Assembly: GCA_022574115.1 (NCBI GenBank)
Contig: JACZSS010000199.1
Location: forward strand, 1 to 6,013
Source: Candidatus Heimdallarchaeota archaeon
Lineage (GTDB): Archaea > Asgardarchaeota > Heimdallarchaeia > Heimdallarchaeales > Kariarchaeaceae
Direction: 5' to 3'
DNA: 6,013 nucleotides
Part shown: positions 1 through 5,000 of the stretch, piece by piece
How the letters are laid out: each line of letters opens with the position of its first letter
Numbering within the stretch: the first letter of the stretch is position 1
The notes under the pieces: model-generated
The model's input: the letters and a program-made list of their open reading frames with translations, nothing else
The model's database searches: none
What the model was told of the DNA's origin: nothing
Program-made: the position numbers and the translations under genes

Positions 1-18
1 GGCCTGTAGCGCCTGACC

Positions 19-25
19 TTTTTTT
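19..25 (+). terminator. T-tract, possible terminator end of a gene left of the window
   Basis: A run of seven T follows the G+C-rich stretch 1-18 (GGCCTGTAGCGCCTGACC) on the plus strand. This is the layout expected for the 3' half of a terminator hairpin plus U-tract serving a plus-strand gene to the left, convergent with the regulator gene that ends at 30. The matching 5' half would lie outside the window, so only the T-run and the short GGC/GCC pairing (1-3 with 11-13) can be seen. It could be a chance tract. Confidence 0.3.
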
Positions 26-29
26 GAGT

Positions 30-515
30 TCAATCCTTCTGAGCTTCGAACCTAAAATCCTTGTTCTCGAATAAATCTCGAGCTTCATCGTTCGTCATCC
101 TCTCCAATTTTCGGATCTCGCGTTGTATAAATGCATTTTGCAGATAATATCCAAATAATTTAGCATCCCGGGGTCTCGTTTTAAACAAGTTAACGAGCAT
201 AGGTTCAAAAATTTCGTTATTTAGAGAATAAAGCTTGTGAGTTGCCTTACGCGGTCCAGACTTACCCTGAATGATCTGCTGTTCTTTTTTGGTGTAAATG
301 AACTGATAATTTTCGAAGTCTGCAAGACGCTGATAAATTATTGTCTTCTTGAGGTCAATGAATTCCAGTTGCAATAATTGCTTTACAGAAACTTGTCCTC
401 TGATCATAATTTCTGCTAGAATTGTTATCGAAGAGGGATAAGTTAGCAGATTCTCAAAAACATCAAATTGATCCTGGGTTTTTTGATTCAGAGAATTATT
501 TTTAGATCGTATCAT
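30..515 (-). CDS. Winged helix-turn-helix transcriptional regulator (ArsR/PadR-like)
   Basis: The 161-residue protein looks like a small cytoplasmic DNA-binding regulator. Residues ~25-100 read as a winged helix: a first helix (SSITILAEIMIRG), a helix-turn-helix (SVKQLLQLEF, then DLKKTIIYQRLADFENYQFI with the recognition helix), and a wing carrying basic residues (GKSGPRKATHKLYSL). Residues ~101-161 are helical and charged, as in dimerisation tails of ArsR/PadR/MarR-type proteins. The exact family cannot be fixed by eye and no ligand- or metal-binding cysteines are present. The ATG at 515 is the first start in frame. No Shine-Dalgarno is spaced correctly upstream, and the predicted promoter (543-550) places transcription start only a few bases before it, so the mRNA is probably leaderless or nearly so. 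The gene is divergent from a CPBP protease gene, and three identical-type dyads lie between them. The simplest reading is that this protein binds them and represses itself and the protease; that link is inferred. Confidence 0.85.
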   Translation of the reverse strand: MIRSKNNSLNQKTQDQFDVFENLLTYPSSITILAEIMIRGQVSVKQLLQLEFIDLKKTIIYQRLADFENYQFIYTKKEQQIIQGKSGPRKATHKLYSLNNEIFEPMLVNLFKTRPRDAKLFGYYLQNAFIQREIRKLERMTNDEARDLFENKDFRFEAQKD

Positions 516-542
516 CCTTTAAATCTATATTTGATCTAGAAC

Positions 543-550
543 ATAATAAG
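543..550 (-). promoter_or_regulatory. Candidate TATA box of the regulator gene
   Basis: Read on the minus strand this is CTTATTAT, centred about 31 bp before the ATG at 515. Archaeal transcription starts about 25-27 bp downstream of the box centre, which would be near 520, giving a leader of only a few bases. This agrees with the lack of a usable Shine-Dalgarno. Dyad 553-568 begins 2 bp upstream and covers the position where a BRE would sit. The box is a weak match to consensus. Confidence 0.4.
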
Positions 551-552
551 TT

Positions 553-568
553 TTCCAATATGTCGGAA
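553..568. promoter_or_regulatory. Operator-like dyad, copy 1 (TTCC-N8-GGAA)
   Basis: TTCCAATATGTCGGAA is a 16-bp interrupted palindrome. It shares the right half TGTCGGAA exactly with copy 2 at 596-611. It sits immediately upstream of the candidate TATA box of the divergent regulator gene, where it would overlap the BRE, so a bound protein could block TFB/TBP there. The centre is 43 bp from the centre of copy 2, close to four helical turns, so both copies would present on about the same face. The cognate protein is inferred to be the adjacent winged-helix regulator. Confidence 0.65.
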
Positions 569-595
569 TAATTAACTTTTTTTGGCTCAATATTA

Positions 596-611
596 TTCCG
601 TTTTGTCGGAA
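596..611. promoter_or_regulatory. Operator-like dyad, copy 2 (TTCCG-N6-CGGAA)
   Basis: TTCCGTTTTGTCGGAA is a 5+5 bp perfect dyad within 16 bp. It ends 3 bp before the TATA box TTTAAATA of the protease gene and therefore overlaps its BRE. Its outer half belongs to a longer half-site, ATTATTCCG (592-600), which is the exact reverse complement of CGGAATAAT at 564-572 in copy 1 and at 658-666 in copy 3. This argues that the recognition element extends beyond the 5-bp core. Confidence 0.65.
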
Positions 612-614
612 ATG

Positions 615-622
615 TTTAAATA
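615..622 (+). promoter_or_regulatory. TATA box of the CPBP protease gene
   Basis: TTTAAATA is a near-ideal archaeal TATA box, preceded by the purine-rich stretch GGAAATG as a possible BRE. Start of transcription is predicted near 645, about 48 bases before the ATG at 694. That leaves room for the Shine-Dalgarno at 681-685 and puts the TTG at 643 at or before the mRNA start. Confidence 0.6.
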
Positions 623-646
623 CAATTGATGCGTATTGAATATTGG

Positions 647-662
647 TTCCGATGAAACGGAA
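647..662. promoter_or_regulatory. Operator-like dyad, copy 3 (TTCCG-N6-CGGAA)
   Basis: TTCCGATGAAACGGAA has the same outer geometry and the same 5-bp arms as copy 2, with a different 6-bp spacer. It covers the predicted transcription start of the protease gene, a classic position for a repressor site. The centre is 51 bp from that of copy 2, about five helical turns. It is followed directly by a second small palindrome, GGAATAATTCC (659-669). The ATG inside the dyad (652-654) lacks a Shine-Dalgarno and is not the likely gene start. Confidence 0.6.
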
Positions 663-680
663 TAATTCCATCAAAAATAC

Positions 681-685
681 AGGAG
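681..685 (+). promoter_or_regulatory. Shine-Dalgarno that sets the protease start at 694
   Basis: AGGAG lies 8 bases before the ATG at 694, which is ideal spacing. The frame stays open upstream to a TTG at 643 and an ATG at 652, but neither has a ribosome binding site. The stretch 643-693 also contains operator copy 3 and the predicted transcription start. The site therefore decides for a 300-residue protein. Confidence 0.8.
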
Positions 686-693
686 AATACAAC

Positions 694-1596
694 ATGACCA
701 ATACAGCACATTTACAAAATCAAACAATTAGAGAAACTAGTAACTTATTGAACACTTCAACCACGATGACAGTCAAACTCAAGCGATATCTGATCACTGT
801 AGGTATTTTAGCCACGGTTGTATACATTATGGCATTAACTGTCTCAGAGGACTTGTACGGAATAGTTCAGTTTGTACCACTTGCAGCAGCCCTTGGAGTT
901 ATTTTCTCAACCGATAAAAATTATAAAGAAATTGGTTGGAAGTGGGGTAAGACCAAATATCAATTACTTAGTGATATATTGCCTGCAATTATGATCCTGT
1001 CTATTTACGGAATAATCTGGGCAACAGGTCTTGGAGGATATGGCGACGAAGAATATCTCCAGATGGTTCGAGATGACTCTGGATTCGACTTGTCTGCTAC
1101 ACAAGTTCTACTGGTTACAACCCTTCTCAACCTGACCATTGGAATCCCTCTCTTAGCCATTTTTGCTATAGGTGAAGAAATTGGTTGGAGAGGTCTAATG
1201 GTTCCAGAGATGTATAAGACCTATGGCTATACCAAAACGTCACTTTTCAGTGGTATTATTTGGGCGGTATTTCATTGGCCTTTGGTCATATTTGCATTAC
1301 AAACTGACGTCGACACCCCGTTAGCTTATCGACTCTTGATGGTCACCATCCAAGCTATCGCACTCGGCTTTATTTTTACCTGGCTCCGCATGAAGTCTGG
1401 GAGTGTTTGGACAGCAGTGATTTTTCACACCAGTTTAAATCTCATGACTCAGGGAATCGTTGACCAGTTTACGTACGACACGGGTCCTACCGAATATTTA
1501 ATTGGGGAAATGGGACTTTTCCCGGCGATTGCTTACGGCATCGTAGCCCTAGTGGTTTGGTTCAAGAGAGACTTGTTAAATCAAACGACAAGTTAA
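694..1596 (+). CDS. CPBP/CAAX-type intramembrane metalloprotease (Abi family)
   Basis: A 300-residue polytopic membrane protein with all signature motifs of the CPBP (CAAX protease and bacteriocin-processing, PF02517) family. Motif 1 is EEIGWRG, with Glu161, Glu162 and Arg166. Motif 2 is IIWAVFHWPL, with His194. Motif 3 is VIFHTSLN, with His245 and Asn249. In this family the glutamates and histidines form the metal-dependent active site within the membrane; here all are intact, so an active enzyme is expected. About eight membrane helices can be picked out, the first at residues ~31-50 after a polar N-terminal tail and the last near the C-terminus (PAIAYGIVALVVWF). Family roles include CAAX-prenyl-protein cleavage, bacteriocin maturation or self-immunity, and anti-sigma or signalling cleavage; nothing here picks a substrate. 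The EEIGWRG plus WxxxHWP pattern is typical of the prokaryotic subgroup rather than of Rce1. The gene is divergent from a winged-helix regulator and is probably under its control through the dyads at 553-662. Confidence 0.93.
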   Translation: MTNTAHLQNQTIRETSNLLNTSTTMTVKLKRYLITVGILATVVYIMALTVSEDLYGIVQFVPLAAALGVIFSTDKNYKEIGWKWGKTKYQLLSDILPAIMILSIYGIIWATGLGGYGDEEYLQMVRDDSGFDLSATQVLLVTTLLNLTIGIPLLAIFAIGEEIGWRGLMVPEMYKTYGYTKTSLFSGIIWAVFHWPLVIFALQTDVDTPLAYRLLMVTIQAIALGFIFTWLRMKSGSVWTAVIFHTSLNLMTQGIVDQFTYDTGPTEYLIGEMGLFPAIAYGIVALVVWFKRDLLNQTTS

Positions 1597-1602
1597 GAGC
1601 AG

Positions 1603-1634
1603 ATCGATTGATGGTATCTGAAGTATCGGTCGAT
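1603..1634 (+). terminator. Hairpin 1 downstream of the protease gene
   Basis: ATCGATTGAT (1603-1612) pairs with ATCGGTCGAT (1625-1634) over 10 bp, including two G-U pairs, around a 12-nt loop. It begins 7 bases after the protease stop codon. The G-U pairs exist only in a plus-strand transcript, so it is more stable as RNA of the protease message than of the opposite strand. There is no T-tract directly after it; it may protect the 3' end or act with hairpin 2. Confidence 0.4.
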
Positions 1635-1640
1635 TAGTTG

Positions 1641-1663
1641 AGGTCGACCATTGTCGACCTTTT
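1641..1663 (+). terminator. Hairpin 2 with short T-run, likely terminator of the protease gene
   Basis: AGGTCGAC (1641-1648) and GTCGACCT (1653-1660) form a perfect 8-bp stem with a CATT tetraloop. The T at the end of the stem starts a run of four T (1660-1663). It lies about 45 bases after the protease stop. The T-run is short for archaeal U-tract termination, so the call is tentative. Confidence 0.5.
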
Positions 1664-2028
1664 ACTCCTACATTGCTCAAAAATATCTTCTGGTCCTAGA
1701 CCAGTACGAGGTGGTCCTTGTCCTTATCCAGGTATGCCTCAAAGACCTTGGCTTTCGGTTCGGCGTAATCTGGACTCACCGAGTATGGTGAATCTTGGTA
1801 CTACGAAACCTCAATCCACCCTCTAACGTGATCTGGCCAATTCGATTATGCACGAAAGGGTAACCCTGGACCCTCATATGCCACCATAGATCGATCGATT
1901 CAGATTCTAGCGTAACCGGTATTCATAAGTTTTCATGAAGATTAATTCGAACCCAACAAAGTACACATTACCTTGAATGATGAGAGCCTAATAAACTCAA
2001 TCTGCCTAATTGCGATCCACTGGCGCTA
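1664..2028. other. Gap without a confident gene; G+C-raised centre at 1681-1920
   Basis: Between the convergent protease and propeller genes no ORF is convincing. The four 60-base rows covering 1681-1920 each count 29 G+C (48%), while the next row, 1921-1980, counts 18 (30%). Open stretches overlap on both strands, so none can be trusted. On the plus strand 1638-1826 (TTG start) gives a Pro/Arg-rich 62-residue peptide. On the minus strand three short frames follow one another: 1877 to 1776 (starts MRVQGYPFVHNRIGQ), about 1800 to 1696 (contains DYAEPKAKVFEAYLDKDKDH), and about 1699 to 1634 (contains LGPEDIFEQC). The series reads like one frameshifted gene remnant. Small dyads are also present: CTGGTC-CTA-GACCAG (1690-1704), TCACC/GGTGA around 1776-1791 and GGGTAACCC (1858-1866). 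On the minus strand a weak TATA-like ACTTATGAATA lies near 1920-1930, just upstream of the G+C-rich block. A decayed gene and a structured RNA are both possible. In 1921-2028 only a GCCTAAT direct repeat (1986-1992, 2004-2010) was noticed. Confidence 0.35.
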
Positions 2029-5000
2029 CTAAAATAACGCCCCAATCATTTTCAAAAATGGTGGCCTAAAGACCAATACAATGCTTAACAAAGCTGGAAT
2101 TAACAAAGCGGCTAACAGTGGAAGGAGGCTAAAAGCTTGGAATGTATTAAATAAAGTGTATAAAATCAGGGCATACCAAATTAAGAACGTTTTAAGCAGG
2201 GACTTGAAATCTCCTAGCGAGATCTCGGTTTTAGCTTCTAGAAGTTTATCGGGTTGTTTTGGATAATATCCTTTACTAATTTCTTCATTCAAGACTCGGA
2301 GATGTTTTACATCCTGATGATTTTCATAAATCTCATTGATAATCAAGGTCAGAAAACCAGTTGAGAAACCTATAACTCCGATATCCCAATAGATTTTAGG
2401 GATTTCAACTGTAAAAAATGTAATATGCTCTTGTGCTAAATAATAACTAAACCATTGAATTTCACCAGAAAGACTTAGTAATGTGAAAAGTAATCCAGCA
2501 ACAGGAAGCAACAGAAAAGACACACTTAGCCAACTTCGTAGACCACTAACTTCATTCATAACTCTATTATAGAGTATTCTGAAAAACAGGAAAAAGTACA
2601 GAACAATGAGCTCTCCAAAAGCTATCGTGATCAAGAAAAAGCTAACCAAAATATCAGTGGAATAAAATAGCCAACTGAAATATAATGTCGCTGTCAAATA
2701 AGCGATATCTAGAAACATAACCGACAGTAGCACTTTAGACACCCCGGTTTTCATTCCCTTCATTTTTGAATAAATCAATTTGGAAAACAGCGTAATTGGC
2801 ATAAAATAAAAGAAGGAATAGATAAAGATCAAGGTTAGTAGATCCTCTGTAATTGTTATGTCTAGGAAGTTAGGTACAATTTCAACCTGTAAGACTGATG
2901 AAGATGCAATAAGATGTGTACCAGAGAAGTAAACCTGTAGGTCATAGATGCCATGATCTAATCTATTTGTAGGGATTGTTACAAGATAGTTGGACGGTTC
3001 AGAAATTATTCCTGAATAATTTAAACCGTTGAAAGATACCGTTAGATTGATTTCGCTACCGTCTAAAAAATGTGAAAATGAATCTTTTAGGAGGACATCA
3101 ACCGAGATATTATTTCCTTCTTTTACATTATTTAGCACTGATGCTTCTGGGTTAAATACCGCGTTTGAACTAGATAAACGGATTTCGGAGCTGCTCATTC
3201 CTAGAACGCTTATTTTATTCATCGGTAGGAAGCGACCAGACCAATCCTGATAATCTGTAAGTGTAAGGTCATGGTAATCTTTTGAGGTAATTAATGGATA
3301 GATGCTCCATTCTCCAATTAGCCAATTTTCGGTGGTGAAATTGAAAAATATCTCTATCTCATTTATTTGATTACCTCTTAATGAAATAAATGTATCGTCA
3401 TCTGCTTTTTTAACTACCAGACTGAAATCGTCGAAAGTTATCGAATTGTTGAAACGATCATGAGGCAGGATGGACAACTCTACTCGATCACCCTGATTAA
3501 ATTGAGTCGGGTAGGTTAAATTAAAGCCAATCGATAAGAATGGATGTAGACTTTGAACCGAAATCAGATTGCCTTGGGTCGTTCCGAATGTGAAGGTGGC
3601 TATCCCATCCTTGTTTCCGTCTGAAACAGAAATTTCGGTTGCAATTTGATTTTCGGGTAACTTGATGATATCCTGAACTTTTAATGTGTGACCATCTATC
3701 AAATAAATTCCTGTCCAATCAAATTTGCTAAGAATAATATCATCAAAGCCGTCAAAATCATAGTCTTGCACAGTTATTCGATGTGAGGACAATGGGCTGC
3801 TTACCTCGTCAATTTCCAGTCTAAAGAATTCCTCACCAGTCAGTGAATCATGGATCCGCAAGAGATTATCTGCTGCTGTTGATAGTATGTCAATTCGACC
3901 ATCACCAGTAAAATCGTGAAATATAATCTCGTACACAGAGCTGTCATGATCGCTGATGTTCAAGAGTATTTCACCATCATTTCCATCCATCACAAGGATA
4001 GATCCATTGGAATTCGGACAAACAAAATCAGTGATCTGATCATTATTTACGTCATAGAGATAAATATCGGTAACCATATCGCAATTACTTATTGTCAAGA
4101 ATGGCTCGCCCGTTTGCCCATCAAGGTATATTAGATCTTTATCGGCTGTTACTGCAATTACATCCGGGTAACTATCATCATTTAGATGACCAATATATAC
4201 ATCCCAAATCGTTTCGACGTTATATTCAAAAATCGATATTCCATTCGTTCCATCAATGAAGTGAACATCCCCATTTTCGATACCGATAAGATCTGGGACC
4301 GAATCCAGGTTAAAATCCACGACCTTTAATTGGTCATAGCCCCAAAATCCATCAACATTAGAATACATGACTTCGCCAATAGATCCATCAATAAAATGTA
4401 TAGATCGATCGATCGAAGTTTCAGATATAACTAAATCCGTTATCCCATCCAGGTTAAAATCAGCGACTGCGCTGCCTCCTATTCCATCCTTGAAATCTAG
4501 ATTTTGTGGTAGAAATTGATTTGTCTCTCCATCAACAAATTTGATAGAATCGTCATCAAGCAATATAATGAAATCAACATAAGCATCCAAAGTTAAATTG
4601 GCTTCGTATACTATTCTCACACCACTTTCTGAAATGTTAAGGTCCTGAACTTGATTCGTAAATATCGCTAATTCATATGGTTGAGTAGAGTTGAAATACT
4701 GGTTAGAACTGCCCCAAGTGTCATTAATATTTATCCACAATTTAAGATTGGATTCTTTGAAGGAGGAAATGGAGAATACAGAATAATTTCCTTCTTCCTC
4801 TTGTATGAGATCTGCTTTCTGTATCTCTTCCTTATAATAATATAATATCTCTAGGTGATCTAGATTTGGTTCGTCGTAATTTAGCGTAAATTTCATTGTG
4901 GAGTCAGAAGTTCTAACCTGTGGCAACAATAGGCTTGTAACTATTGGATCATAGGTATCTCGCTCTATAATGTACAGTTCGCTACCAGAGGTCACTATGA

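Noticed and set aside
1638..1826. 62-codon plus-strand frame starting with TTG
   Set aside because: No ribosome binding site at the right distance, the start lies inside the hairpin region, the peptide is low in hydrophobic core residues, and equally plausible short frames overlap on the minus strand.
1886..1899. ATAGATCGATCGAT shared with 4400-4413
   Set aside because: Self-complementary GATC-type simple sequence; the second copy is coding, and the match does not extend.
1936..1956. TTCGAA with GGGTTCGAAT on the minus strand, resembling a tRNA T-loop
   Set aside because: The position that must pair as C61 is T and the 5-bp T-stem does not form; no acceptor or anticodon arm is nearby.
1977..1983. 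ATGATGA resembling a C box of a C/D RNA
   Set aside because: No CTGA D box follows within the usual distance and no terminal stem or C'/D' pair is seen.
3521..3718. 65-codon minus-strand frame and plus-strand frames at 2081-2266, 3029-3250, 3916-4134 and 5633-5896
   Set aside because: All lie inside the propeller gene in other frames, have no ribosome binding sites and read as shadows of its repeats.
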